Below are positions 14,126-25,979 of a DNA stretch of 64,000 nucleotides, one piece after another (the stretch's first letter is position 1; each line of letters begins with the position of its first letter). The position numbers and the translations under genes are program-made. The DNA lies in the NCBI GenBank assembly GCA_944989445.1, contig CALYLW010000058.1:975501-1039500 (forward strand), given 5' to 3'. Source of the stretch: Ampullaceana balthica. Taxonomy: Eukaryota > Mollusca > Gastropoda > Lymnaeidae. The notes below the pieces were generated by a model, which saw nothing but the letters and a program-made list of their open reading frames with translations, ran no database searches and had not been told where the DNA came from.

Positions 14126-14188
14126 TTATTCTGTCCACCGATGCATACATTGAGTGTTGGTACATACATAGTAAAGCCGCATACCTTC
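14126..14188 (-). CDS. POLR2I: POLR2I exon 5 (stop codon)
   Basis: After a TTTTCAG acceptor it encodes [20 protein letters not shown] and then TAA. The C-x4-C pair closes the second zinc ribbon, and HRWTE is the usual RPB9 end. Confidence 0.95.
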   Translation of the reverse strand, partial: EGMRLYYVCTNTQCMHRWTE

Positions 14189-17100
14189 CTGAAAAGGAAT
14201 TTATAAAATAATTTAGGAAAGAATTGAAAAATAAAGCCTTTTTAAAAATTAATTTATATTTTCTTTGCTAACTCTTCCAAATTACTCAAATGCATATTTT
14301 GAACTTAGCAGACTTACTTCAGCCTTAGTACTGTGAGACTGAAAGAAAACAGCCTCTCTATGGGCACATTTTGGACATGGATGATCCTCTGTTCTAGGCA
14401 ATGTTGGGTCAGCAACTACATCTCCAACTATTTGTGTCAGCTCACTGTTTTAACAACAAATAAATACCATCAGAACCAAATAATTGAATACATATTTGTA
14501 TCTTATTTCAATTTTACTCAGTACAGTATATAATTATTGCAGAATAACAATAAGTAATATTATTTTAACATATAATATAAGTCTTAAAAATAATTTAAAG
14601 TATCCTTGAAATTTTTTTTAATTATGTATTTTATACTGACTCAAATAGATACCTTTTATTATAGTGTGTGTGTCGAATTCTAAAATGATCTTTACAACCA
14701 AGTACTTAATAAACTTAAGTTTAATTTAGTGTAATAATGAGTAAATGCTAAATTTTTACAATTTTTATTTGAGATTGAGAGTTAAACTACAAAATTCGGT
14801 GATAAAATAATTTTTTATAAAGATTAGGCTTTTTAAAAAATCTATTTTTTTTTCCTTGCCAGCTTTAGAAAAATTTTAATAATTATTTTCAATTTAAATT
14901 TTAATTTTTTGAATTTTCTATGAAGCAATGTCACAATTCTATAATAACAAAGCTAATACTTACTCAACCTCATGCATAATTTTATTTACATATATGCATC
15001 TGTTATCTGCTTCTTGTTGGTAATCACAATTCCGACACTAGATAAATATAAAAAATATAACATTTTTTAGTGTGCCTAGAATGACTTTTTGATAATTGAC
15101 TTAATGTAATATTCAAGGTTTTTAATTCATACATTCTATCAAAACTGATATAAAAGATAATGTTTCAAGTACACAAAATATTTGTTAAAACTTACTGCAT
15201 ACAATAGAATTCTGTTTTCCTTGTCTTCTTTAGGGTACAACATATTGTTACTGTAAATGAAAGTATTATCACCTGAATAATGTTATGAGAATAATATTCA
15301 CTAAAATTAAGTTAAACTTTATGATTTGACATCACAACTAAAAAATTTGTGACAAGCTTAAAACTACAAATGGAAGTATATATTTGTGGGATGGGACTGC
15401 AATCAGGCTGCGTAGAAAAATTGTTACAAAAAAAGGTATGCATGAGCCACAAAACAACGAACATATCTGCAAAAAAGCCATTGCCAGGAAACAAAAACAA
15501 ACAAACAAAGTTAATAGAAGCATGAAATAAAACAAAACCTTAGCTGCAGTGTGTAGTCTCTTTCTGGTAGATTTCCTCTGGAAATTCTATTTTTAATAAA
15601 TTGAGAACTGCATTTAACAAGCTAAAAAAACGTCTGGAGCTGCTGTAACTTGACCCTCCAGACCAAGGTCAGGATATTCAACACCACAGTGTAGCCTGTC
15701 TTGCTATATGGGGCAGAAACATGGTGAACAACAGCAGCTGGTTCAAAAAAGCTACATGAGTTTATAAACTCCAAATCCGCTGACCCAACAAGGGCCTCTG
15801 GCGACGCACACAACAAGAACCTGTGGAAGAGTTAGTCTTCCAACGCAGATGAAGATGGATTGGCCACACCCTCAGAAAGCGCACATCCAGTATCAGGAGA
15901 CAAGCCCCCACTTGGAACCTCCAGGGCAAGAGGTCAACCCAGAATGACTTGGAGAAAGGAACTGGAGACAGACACCAAAAAGAGTTAGCACAACTGGGGA
16001 CAGTTGGAGAGACTAGCTCAAGACCGGGATGCCTAGAGAGCCTTTGTTTGTGGACTATGCCCCAGACGGGACGACAGGCCATGATGATGATGACTTTTTT
16101 TGGTTTTTGTTTGTTTGCTGATGAAGGCTTTCTGCAAGTACATACTACATTTATTGTTTTTTAAACTCTTGTCAGGCTCATGCATACCTTTTTATGTAAC
16201 CATTTTTAAATAGAAATAGGCACAGTTCTGCCTTTTTCATTTTCATGTCCAACTATTAATGTTAAAATGGAAGTTTCTAATACTTTCCATAAATATTTGT
16301 ATGTTAGCCAAAGTTATAACACCAAAAAATAAATATAAAATCTAATATTATTAAATTATATGCCCATAAATACCTAGGCTTAGGATATCATTACCAATAA
16401 TAAACACTCAGAGGGACATGAAAAAAATATTATTACAATCTATCTAATCTAATATATAAAGATGAAAGTTTGTGCGTTTGTTTGTTACCAATGGAATTCC
16501 ACACCGTTGGACCCAGGATGCTGAAATTTTGCATGGGCCTCTCATTTGACCCGAGACAGGTCGTAGGCTATGTTTCAACCTCAAGTGACCACCCCTAGGG
16601 TAAGGGGGCCCATAATCAGAAAATGTAGAGCCAAATAAAGACAAAATAAATTCTCATTTCGATATTGAACAGCTTCATGCGGACATTCAAAACGAGTTCA
16701 TTTTGGTGCGTTATTTTTTTAAATACTTTATTTTGAGCTGTGCACTTTCAAAAATCTTTTACATTGTATTGTCAAATTAAGGTGAGCACCTTTTCGTCTA
16801 CGCATCTTAAATTGAGCAGTGTAATTTTATTATAATAACATTCATATATTTGTTTTGGCCTTGCGGTACAAAACAGTGGCCTTTTATACAAATACTTTCT
16901 TGATATTATAGATGGGTTAAAACTATTTATTACATTTGTCACACGATGTATGGTATTTATTTTTAAATTAAGAGTTTTATTATGTTGTTTCTAATAACTC
17001 AAATTTTAATTTAAACAAATACTAATTATGTGAGGGTAGGAACTATACGTATTGTTTTTCTTAAAATTTGTTGCGTGTTCTTTATTAATTTTTCTTGCTT

Positions 17101-20100
17101 ATTTTACTAGCTCAATCCTTTAAATTTACTTATTAAAGTTAATCATCAATGATTATTACATGTATATAAAAGCCTACGACCAATGCTGTGTTTTATTTTA
17201 TTACATAAGCTCTATAAATTTACAATTTAAACCTTTCTACCGGACTTATAAACAGAAGTATATTAAACTCAATACAAGTGAACCTAAAAGCAATTAATCA
17301 AGTTGGGCGGCGAATTGAATATGCCATGGTCATTACGCTGTAGCGGAATAACAAAAGCCATTTTAAAAATAGATGTTTAGTCAAACATATCATCTTTTTT
17401 TTTCAATTTCGTAAATAATTTATTTATTTTTCAGAAACTAAATCTGGTGTTTGAAATATAATTTACAAACTATGATGTCCCATCGGGAAACATGATCCAA
17501 AACATACTTGAATTCATTTTTAAAATTATACCTATCACATAAAAGCCGTAAATTTAAATCGTATAACAGAGAGACAAATATATAAAAGAATTATATATCA
17601 TTTCCATTTTAAAACGCTAATTAATAAAGACTATCAAAAAGTATACAATTTATTTTTGGAGCAGTATTTCATTACAAGATTTCATTTTAGCGCCCACCCT
17701 TAAATTAACTTTCATTTACTAAAAATGGTGCGCAAATTGTATTGCAAGCTTTTTAAATAAGATTGAGTTAGTTTATTTAAATTCTTTAGGAAACTTCATT
17801 ACATTTGCAACATTTATAATTTACTTTAGGGGCCATCCATAAAGTACGTCACGCTGCAGTGAGGGGAGGGGGTGTAAGAAAGTGTGACAGTTTGTGACAG
17901 GGAGAGGGGGGTTTCCGGTCATGTGTGACGTCACAGTGTTTTACATTAAAATTTAATTATTTTATTAATTAAAAACAATTTTTTTTTCGAAAGTGTGACG
18001 TACTTTAGGGGGGGGGGAGGGGTCCCAGATTTGTGACATTTTGTGACAGGGGGAGGGGGGAGTTAAAAATGGTCAAAAATAGCGTGACGTACTTTATGGA
18101 CGGCCCCTTATTAGCTCTTTAGTATAAGCAGCTATTGCCTTTTAGAGAGAAGGTAGGAGCGTAGTTCCTTAAGTTACAGCTGCTGTTACAAATATTTCAT
18201 TACTTTAAATAGTTTAAAGATGTGGGGTCATAAATAAAATAAATTTTTTACGTGACGGCAGTTGTCGTCAATTTAAAAAACAACAACTGGCAGTTAACTT
18301 TATTTAGTACCCTTAAAATTGAAAGTGAGTTTCATGAGAAAAGCAATTCTCTACGTGAAATCAACTCATTAGTAATGAACATTAGAAGTTGAATATTTTT
18401 TTTCTTATAACAATTTTTAAAATTTCTGATATATATGCATAACATTATAATAATATATCCACTCTAAAAAATTGTGTTTAAATTTTATAAAGAATGAGAG
18501 ACTTTCTTAATATTTTTTTTTATTTCTCTTGTTTAACTTCATTTAGTGCCCTCCCCTTTTCTATACTAATAAAAGCCTAAGCAGCCAATCACTAATGGGC
18601 CAACTTCTCATTTGCATAAAAGTCTTTAAATTTTCAGACTCATACTATAATAATTTAAGCACAACTGAACTCTGATCTAAAAGTAATGCTGAGTAAAAAT
18701 TGCCTTTTATTATATCAGCTAAATTATTACAGCATAATATTTGACTACTGGATCAATGGATATATCTATACTAAACTTAAGTTAACATGAACCTGATAAC
18801 TAATTTGAATTTTTACCTCAACGGGAATTGAATATGTCCACTCATTACTTTCTAGGATTCCAAAATATTTTTTTTTCAAAAAATGTATATCTTTCTTTTC
18901 ATATACGTTTTAAGCGAATGGATCAATATTAAATATACTTGGCAAATAAATTATCTAATTTCCAGAAAAAAAACAGGGAAAAAAGTGAGCCTGGAAAGAC
19001 AAAAAGTGAGCTTAATGATATACTTTACAAAATATAATGTCTTATCTGAAAACGGAAATCAACAAAGAAATGAATGCCTTGGTGAAACAGCAACATATAA
19101 GATTTTGGAATCCATCGCTAAATGGGACCGTTTTGATGAAGGGGACAAAAGTGAAAAAATTATAAAAATAAGTTTGATGTATTTTAATTTGGTTTTTTAT
19201 TAATTCATTTTACCTTCTTCCCTTCAGTTCTATCAGCTTATTAAAAGCTACATGAGTTTCATTCCGATACGTTGAATCTATAGCAATGAGAAATGTTTGT
19301 TTGCAGGATTTTAAATTAAAATAATGCCCTTTTCAAATCGTTTGTTACGTTTCAAAGCTGCATTTATTATTGGGTAAAATTGTCTCAGAATTAGAGAATT
19401 ACATTTTTCATAAGTATATTTCTGACCAACTGAAAGTTGCATTCCATGAGTAAGCACAACATTTAGTTATATTATAACAAGAAGGCCGAACTTAAATCGT
19501 AGCATACACATATATACTTAACATATAGTTATTAGCTTATTTTCAACTACCTATTCAACCTTATAGGGCAGTACACTCCTGCTGCAAAAGCGCGGGTACA
19601 TTTCTAGTTATAAATAAATGAAATTCACACATATTCAACTGATATTTAATAATTATTTTAACTGTACTACTTACATTATGCGAACAATCACAAGCCTATT
19701 CTGCATTTCATGGAATAATCACAATAATCTATTTCATATTTTCAGTCAGTCTTATTTTGTTCTGATATAATTGCGAATTCGTATTGACACTAATAATAAT
19801 TACTATCAGACATGAGCTGTGATTGGTTGGAATATTGGTTTCCACATATTTGCACACTAAAGCATGTTTCTTTGTTAAGTGTATTCGCATTCAATAACTA
19901 CCAAAAATACCATTCTGACAATTTCATTTTAATATAAAAAGTGTTCAATGTTTACCAAGATAATTTTCTAATTCTTTGGTGACGCAAACGCAGGAGTAAG
20001 AAGACATTTTGCCATGCCTTGGAAAATTTAAATAAAAATTATGCTACAAGACAGACAAGCACTATTGTATAATAATACATGTAATTACCTAATAAACATC

Positions 20101-22576
20101 TTATTCTATTAGCCTGAATTTTTAAATAGTTATGTTACATTCAATGTTACCACTGACACATATTTTTTATTTTGTGCAATACATTTATTCAAAATGATGG
20201 TCTTTTAGCCAAGACTGCCAAGAGTTTAAGTTTTAAAAAAAATTAAGTTTATTATTCATAAAGGCAAAGTCAAAGGCATCTAAGATTTTTCACCAGGTTT
20301 TTAAAAGAAACTTTGGTCTTTGGTGCCACAAAAAGTAACAGTAACTTTTTTTAAAATTTCTGTACTCCAGACTAGTGGCCTAGCTAGGGGAGGGGGGTAC
20401 AAATTTGAAAGTCCCCCTGGGCCCCCAGTTGAGGGGGGCCCCCAAAGGAGTTTCCGAAAAAAAAATTACATTTAAATATTACACCACTGCCATGTATGCT
20501 GGGCCCCCAAAGAGGCCAAGCCCCCCGGGCCCCCAAATCCCTACAAATTCCTAGCTACTTCACTGATTTCACAACACTTACTTTTGATTTTGGGTATTAG
20601 TAATTTGATCACGTTTTGTTTAAATAGTCTTAGGCACTCTTAGGCACTCTTAGGCCTAGGGCCTCTGTAGTCTTTAGTTTATTATTAAATTTCTGAAAGA
20701 TTAAATCAAAGGATGGTTCTAGTGTTACGACTAGTTTTAGCAGTAGACCCTTCGAAAAAACTAAGTCGCTATACTATAATATCTTATCTGTGACGTCACC
20801 AGCAGACCCTCGCGAGGCCGAAATTCCATGCGTGGCCTTGATTATAAAAAATCGATAACGAACATTTTTAAAAGCTGGCGATTGGCATAGTACCAGTAGC
20901 AACACAGCGCTGAGAGCTGAACACATGTGATTATGTGTAGATTGTAGTGGATGTTATAGGTGCCAAATGAGTCTGCATTACCCCCAAGAATTCCCCTTTT
21001 GACCGCAGATGAGGTTATTTACCTCTGTTCGCCTCTGTTATTTTTAAATAATTTTTTTTTGTAAACAAAGACGTTAACCGTGATGATTAATAGTATAGTC
21101 AATGTTTAATTTGTATGCATTAAAATAAAATATAATCTAAGGATGTTAACACAGTTCATTTTCTGAAGGCCGGTTAAATGTTTTTAAAAAATGCTTCACG
21201 TGGGTTACGATATTACAATGTAGATCTTCACTAAATAAATAATAAATACTTTAATGACAATAAACGTGATTTGAAACATACTTATTTTGAAATAGAAAAT
21301 AAAGTGAGTTTTTTTATGGGGTTTTTCTTTTTTTTTATAGGGTGGTGGGGGGGGGGTGTCAAAGATTTGTGACGTATTTTTAGAGGGGGGTCTTAAGTTT
21401 TTGTGACGACGCGTGACGAGGGGGTCAAAAATCGGCAAAAATCATGTGACGCCATTTATGGACGGCCCCTAATCATGACATTTGATATTAAGATATGAGT
21501 ACTTATGTTTAGTATTACTATTAGCATAATTAAAATACAGCTTTAGTCGTCACTGTAACAAACTGTAAGTTGTAAGTACAAGTACATGTTAATATTGTTA
21601 ATGTTACATTGCATATTTTTACGACTAGTCGTAACACTAGCCAGGAAACTAGTAGTCGCTAGTTATAATAATCTTCTTTATAAAAGGAGCGCCTGTAAAA
21701 GATAAGATTAAGATAGTGGATTACCAGGATAGTGTTACGGGTAATCCTGCAGTTTCTACACGTATATTATTTCACAGCGAAATTTAATTTTCTCGTGAGA
21801 ACTTATGCTTTTAATTTATTAAATGCATTAATTTATGTTATATTTTAGCAATTATGGCACTAATTTGTAAGTTTTATTAATTTCTAAGCCTTTTTTCAGC
21901 CCTTAAAGCTACATAATCGGAGTGGGATACATCCATTTTGTTTATGTAGTACTCTACTTGCCGAGTTGTCACAGTAAGATGCCAAATGGAAATTTCTCAC
22001 TTACAAACAAACAAAATAAGAATCAAACATCTAGTAACGAAATAAAAAATGAAATTGTCTTTAAAATATATATTCATTTATCTCCTGAGAACATTAAAAT
22101 AGATGAAAAATACCTTTTTAAAAACATTTTCAGTCAGTAAATTTATTTTAGCATGGGTCAAGCCAGGTAAAAAAACATCTGGCTTGGTAAGCAAAATGCA
22201 CGTATCGTGACCAGATTATGTATTATACAGAGCCGAAAAAATGCCTTAGAAATTAAACAGACTTACAAATTAGCACTGTAATTTAGTGTAATAGCCGAAA
22301 TACAACATATAATAATGCATTTAATAAATTAAAAACGTAAGTTCTCACGAAAAAATTTAATTTCTCTTTGAAATAATATACGTGTAGAAACTGCAGGATT
22401 ACCGTGTTATGAGTAAGTTACGACTAGTCACTAGTCGCAACTACTAGTCGTAGCAGCCAGCAGACACTTCCGCACTTCGTGAATCAAATTATTAAACAAA
22501 AAATATCCTACCATTCTTTACAAAAACGAATTCCAACAAAACCAGGTCCTTCGTTGTGGGCCTCAAATATATCCAT
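14126..22576 (-). CDS. POLR2I: DNA-directed RNA polymerase II subunit RPB9, complete, 5 exons
   Basis: Five minus-strand exons (22576-22512, 15250-15196, 15037-14964, 14444-14318, 14188-14126) join in frame with GT-AG sites into 127 aa; the human protein is about 125 aa. RPB9 is a small zinc-binding subunit of Pol II that supports start-site choice, fidelity and cleavage of backtracked RNA. The N-terminal zinc ribbon shows [18 protein letters not shown] and a second CRNC pair. The C-terminal TFIIS-like ribbon shows [18 protein letters not shown] and [14 protein letters not shown]. All eight zinc-ligand cysteines are present. A Met follows the last Cys (CMH), where the human protein has Gly (CGH). 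The ATG at 22574-22576 is followed by [18 protein letters not shown]. Intron 1 is 7.26 kb and holds many transposon relics; the other introns are short. Confidence 0.95.
14318..14444 (-). CDS. POLR2I: POLR2I exon 4
   Basis: It encodes [20 protein letters not shown], the conserved linker, followed by [20 protein letters not shown], the first half of the C-terminal zinc ribbon, then a GTAAGT donor. Confidence 0.95.
14964..15037 (-). CDS. POLR2I: POLR2I exon 3
   Basis: It encodes [18 protein letters not shown] and KIMHEV, carrying the second zinc-binding Cys pair of the N-terminal ribbon. It ends with two bases (GA) of an Asp codon completed by exon 4. Confidence 0.95.
15196..15250 (-). CDS. 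POLR2I: POLR2I exon 2
   Basis: After a TTTACAG acceptor it encodes [18 protein letters not shown], the near-invariant block after the first CxxC of RPB9, and ends at GTAAG. Confidence 0.95.
15610..16095 (+). mobile_element. RTE-like LINE, 3' end fragment
   Basis: The plus strand shows decayed coding sequence for the end of a reverse transcriptase ORF, recognisable as YGAETW-like and then [12 protein letters not shown] pieces (ATGGATTGGCCACACCCTCA). It ends in a short ATGATGATGATG tail, a 3' microsatellite tail of the kind seen on RTE-clade LINEs. The same segments appear at 22935-23145 and in the long ORF at 39600-40737. It has several frameshifts and stops. Confidence 0.7.
16448..19607 (+). 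mobile_element. Helitron-like element(s), probably two nested or joined copies
   Basis: TCTAATATATAAAGATGAAAG at 16448 follows an A and resembles Helitron 5' ends. A second such start, TCTATACTAATAAAAGCC, lies at 18560. The 3' side ends GCGCGGGTACATTTCTAG at 19607, followed by T, matching the CTRR end and A/T insertion rule, though the usual hairpin is weak. A MITE at 17829-18107 sits inside. No intact Rep/helicase is present; an ORF at 18883-19203 is unrecognised. It lies in POLR2I intron 1. Confidence 0.5.
17829..18107. mobile_element. GGGGCCGTCC-type MITE (PIF/Harbinger-like), intact copy
   Basis: The ends read GGGGCCATCCATAAAGTACG and, inverted, GGGGCCGTCCATAAAGTACG, flanked by TTA on both sides (17826-17828 and 18108-18110). 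The interior has G-rich blocks with repeated TTTGTGACAG near both ends around an AT-rich core. The 3-bp T-A target suggests PIF/Harbinger. It has no coding capacity. Confidence 0.7.
20369..20575. mobile_element. GC-rich hAT-like MITE fragment
   Basis: TAGTGGCCTAGCTAGGGGAG on the left matches, inverted, the right end CCTAGCTACTTCACTG. The interior carries repeated GGGCCCCCA blocks. It resembles the CAGTGGCGTAGC ends of the element at 42776-43918. No target-site duplication is readable. Confidence 0.45.
20780..20935 (-). mobile_element. Fragment of the pogo-like element also present at 5490-7166
   Basis: The segment holding GTGACGTCACCAGCAGACC and TAGTACCAGTAGCAACACAG is the reverse complement of sequence near 5750-5840, so both copies derive from one repeat family. 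Confidence 0.55.
21205..21469. mobile_element. GGGGCCGTCC-type MITE, right half
   Basis: The right end reads GCCATTTATGGACGGCCCC, followed by TAA. The interior (TTTGAAACATACTTATTTTG) is the reverse complement of part of the copy at 25202-25611, so these two form a subfamily. The left end is not recognisable. Confidence 0.55.
21740..22403. mobile_element. Foldback element with long inverted repeats
   Basis: Left arm 21740-21900 begins GGTAATCCTGCAGTTTCTAC and is matched inverted by the right arm at about 22240-22403, ending TGCAGGATTACC. The arms run for roughly 160 bases with scattered mismatches around an unrelated centre. Flanks GTGTTACG (left) and GTGTTATG (right) form a 7/8 target-site duplication. 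No transposase is visible, so this is a non-autonomous element, perhaps hAT-related. It lies just inside intron 1 of POLR2I. Confidence 0.6.
22512..22576 (-). CDS. POLR2I: POLR2I exon 1 (start codon)
   Basis: This exon encodes [18 protein letters not shown], then CKE and the first two bases of a Cys codon, ending at a GT donor. The GFVGIRFC block is a hallmark of the RPB9 N-terminus. The split Cys codon is completed exactly by exon 2, which starts T-AAC-AAT. Confidence 0.93.
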
Positions 22577-22934
22577 GGAAATATAAATCTTGTATGGAAC
22601 TAGGGTAAAAATATCGATTTTAATTAGTTTAAGTTGAGAAAATCAATACATTTAATTTTAAATAAGTACACTGATTTTCTGTTCAGAAAGAAGAAACTAT
22701 AGAATAACCGCCCTTTGGTTCCCAGTTCTTACTAAAAAGAGATTACCTTTATCAAATAGTGTACGGTGTATTTCTGATTTTGTTTGCCGATTAAAAAAAA
22801 AGTAATTTAATTTATGTTCCAATATTCAATAAGTTGGGGGCTTACAATGTTATAATTTAAATAATTTCTGCATAATTATTTTGTTTGATTGTTTTAATAT
22901 TAGTAATAATGAATTTATCTGCAACTGCAATTAT

Positions 22935-23145
22935 CGCTGACTTGCTATATGGAGCAGAAACATGGAGAACAACAGCAGCTGGTTCAAAAAAGCTACATGA
23001 GTTTATAAACTTATATCTCTGTATCGGCTGGCCCAACTAGGGCCCCTGGTGACGCACACAAGAACCAGGGGAAGAATTAGTGTACCAAGGCAGATGGAGA
23101 TGGATTGGCCATACCCTCAGAAATCCGACATTCAGTCTGGTTTAC
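22935..23145 (+). mobile_element. RTE-like LINE 3' fragment, second copy
   Basis: It contains GCTATATGGAGCAGAAACAT and AGATGGATTGGCCATACCCT, the same order of segments as 15690-15880, with an internal gap. It lies about 360 bases upstream of the POLR2I start codon. Confidence 0.65.
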
Positions 23146-23317
23146 GAAATAAACATTTTTCCACCGAATTAAATGGATTTAGCTCCGATTGTTCTAGAAT
23201 TCCGAATGAAATATTTATCTTATAAAATAATTATATTTACAGATGCTCCTTCTGTAACAAAGATTATTGCGTTCTATGTTCTGATAAGAACGTATTGGCA
23301 GCGTTCACATGGACCCC

Positions 23318-23420
23318 CTTGGCCCCAGGCAGGAACAAATCCCTGCCTTCACGGAGATTTGAACCCGCGACCCTCGGTACCTCAGCCGAGCGCGCATGCC
23401 TTTAGACCACCGGGGCAAGT
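23318..23420 (-). repeat. tRNA-derived SINE head, minus strand
   Basis: On the minus strand it reads GCCCCGGTGGTCTAAAGGCA (A box region) and then CGCGGGTTCAAATCTCC (B box), typical of a tRNA-derived SINE head. It is probably the same broad family as 35577 and 59392. Confidence 0.55.
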
Positions 23421-23619
23421 TCAAATGCAGCTACCAGCCAATAAGAGTTTTTATGAATAAATAAATATGTTAAAAATAAAGTTAAAAAAAGAAGTATTTG
23501 GAAGCTAGAATGATGTTCTTTTCTATAATAAGCTGTTAGTCAGCAATATTAAATTTTTGGAGTTGGAGAGCCTATTGAATTTTTAGCGGTTGTGTTTCAT
23601 ACTTCCTTTCAACATCTTT

Positions 23620-24500
23620 CTAGAAAAAAATCATGCAAGAAGCATTCAGCGACCACCACACATCCATCTCTTTAGGTAGAAGACACTTTTGCAACCAAAA
23701 ATTTGCTGACAATGTATATCTTTTGACTGGAAACGTTCAGAACTACAGGAGCTCACTGGCAAACTTGCAGACAGATCAGGGGCATATTGAATGGAAATCA
23801 GCTCATAGAAAGGAAGATATTGGTTAACAACTCAGCTGCCAGCAATGCAAACATCATAGTTAATCAACAAAAGCTGGAAGAGGTACAGGAATTCAAATAA
23901 CTAGGAGCCATTTTATCTAGAGATTGTAACTTTGAGTTAAAATTCGAGCTAGAACTGGGTCGGCAATGGCAGCAATGATAAATGAATCAAAATATGGACC
24001 AAAAAACAAAAACAACATTAGCCCTCCAACAAAGCTCAGGCTATAAAGAGCTCTCGTTAAAACTATTGTCCTTTATGGATGTGAGACCTGGACACTACTG
24101 GCAGCCACTGAAAGCAAGCTGCAGGCATTTGAAAACAAATGCATGAGAAAAATCCCCCCGATCTCTTACCTAGAACTCAAGACCAATGAGTATGTCTTGG
24201 ACAGAATAACGCCCATTGCGGGCCGTCAAGAAACCATTATAGCGACAATAACAGACACAAGCTGGCATGGTTCGGTCGTGTGCTTACGACATTATATAGC
24301 CAAACAAAAATCACCCTTCAATGCACTATAAAAGGGGGCCGGCGAAGAGCCCCCAGTGAAAAAGTTGGCCTGACTACATAAAATATTGGACTGGGCTGAA
24401 GCTGAATGAATTACTGGCCGCCGCTCAAGACAGGCGAAAATGGAGATCAGTGTCTGTTGATGTGTCCGTGCGCTCCCCCCTACGACCGCAACGGTCATGG
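23620..24500 (+). mobile_element. LINE fragment, second reverse-transcriptase family (decayed)
   Basis: Plus-strand frames read through broken pieces of a reverse transcriptase C-terminal region: KFADN (a degraded FADD motif), FKYLGAILSRD with a stop before it, VKTIVLYGCETWTLLAATES, and FENKCMRKI. Several frameshifts and stop codons interrupt it. It differs from the RTE-like family at 39600. Confidence 0.7.
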
Positions 24501-24519
24501 GACTGATGATGTCTTGTCT

Positions 24520-24841
24520 ACTTGTCTTATCTATACAAACGCTCCTTCTATACAGAAGATTATTGCGTCCACAGTCCACAGACCATGCCGGTCTATTGGC
24601 AAGTGACGAAGCGTTTACAGGCCACGGCTATGAGGGTTCTATCCAACCGCCTGTTTGTTGGGGGAATACGTGGGATGATAGACGAGGTGCAGTAAACTGG
24701 GTGGGCCGTGTGCAGCGTTGCAGCTGGCCGTTCCTCGTATCTCAAATTTCGCTCGTATTTCAAAACAAAACTTCACTCGCTAGACAGCTCGTATCTCAAA
24801 TAACTCGTATGTTAGGGCACTCGTATCTCAAGGTACCACTG
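24520..24841. mobile_element. Composite: CR1-like LINE tail plus pogo-like terminal fragment
   Basis: CTTCTATACAGAAGATTATT at about 24543 matches the 3' tail of the CR1-like LINE at 49310. Further on, GTATCTCAAATTTCGCTCGT through GGTACCACTG, followed by TA, looks like one end of a pogo/Tc1-type element (CAGTGGTACCTTGAGATACG on the minus strand). The opposite end was not found. Confidence 0.5.
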
Positions 24842-25201
24842 TACTGCATGTTGGGTGAGTGTGTAACACAGGACTACAAGCGCTGCCTAATTTTCCTTTG
24901 TTAAGTAATTAAATTTACTTTTTTTTAAAGTAACATTGTTGACGTCAACTTTTCTTGACCCCCCTCATCCCCCTTGTCAACAAGTGTCAAAAACTTTCAG
25001 ACCCCCCCCCCGGATTTTTTTTTCATATTTGGCATTGAATTAGAATATCTGGACTTCAAAATGGCCCACATGTCTCAAAATAGCCTAGGGCCCCATCAAG
25101 TCTAAATTTAATCCGGCCCTGAATTGAGCATCTGGCTGTAAACCTTAACTTTCATTCTTATTTTTCACCAGCAAAAAATCCCTATCAGTAGACCATTCAA
25201 T

Positions 25202-25611
25202 ACAAGCGTCCATAAATGACGTCACGCGATTTTGGCTAATTTTCACCCCCCCCCTTTTTTTTTCCCGTCACACGTTGTCACAAAAAGGTATACCCCCCTC
25301 CAATATGATGTCACAAAGCCCCCCCCCCGCCATAAAAGTCGTATTTTCTATTTGAAAATGAGCATGTTTCAAATCACTCTTTTTTTGTCTTTAAAATATG
25401 TAATTATTGTAAGGTTGCACTCTAATACTGTGAAGCCATGTATAACGTCATAAATAAATTATAAGCAATCAAATGTTTGAGAGTAATTTTTATTTAAAGT
25501 TGTGAATTTTGTTGTGATGTCACAGTTCTTATACACCCCCTCCCCCTCGTCAGAAATGTGTGAGCCCCTCCTCACCTGGGTGGGTGCGTGACCTAATTTA
25601 TGGACGGCCCC
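25202..25611. mobile_element. GGGGCCGTCC-type MITE, diverged copy
   Basis: The left end AAGCGTCCATAAATGACGTC is damaged. The right end ATTTATGGACGGCCCC is good and is followed by TTA. C-rich and G-rich blocks flank an AT-rich centre shared in reverse with 21205-21469. Confidence 0.6.
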
Positions 25612-25979
25612 TTATAACTTATCTCGTGGGAGATGCTGATCTTCTATCGAGCGCCTCCCCAGCCGGCGGATAAGGGAAAGCCCACCAGATATGGAGGGTA
25701 CCGGGGAAATAAGATACCCGGGGCGGACCAAAATCAGCCCCACAGCCTTGTAGGAAGTGGAGGGATCCACAAAGGCTAGGGACCCAACCAAAGCAGTTTT
25801 AGCTGTGAGGGGCAAACCCCCCCCCCACTCCCAAGTGGTTGTGGGCAAGGCCAACAACCCTGCCGTGTAAAAAACATAGTTACAAAAACACCGAAAAGAG
25901 TAGCAAAATACATTTCAGTCCTGGGAGAGGATGGACTCCTTGAGGAGGAAAATATGACGCCTACTAGTGAAAGCCAAAT

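Noticed and set aside
24497..24904. 135-aa plus-strand ORF
   Set aside because: It crosses LINE-tail and pogo-end sequence and has no domain.
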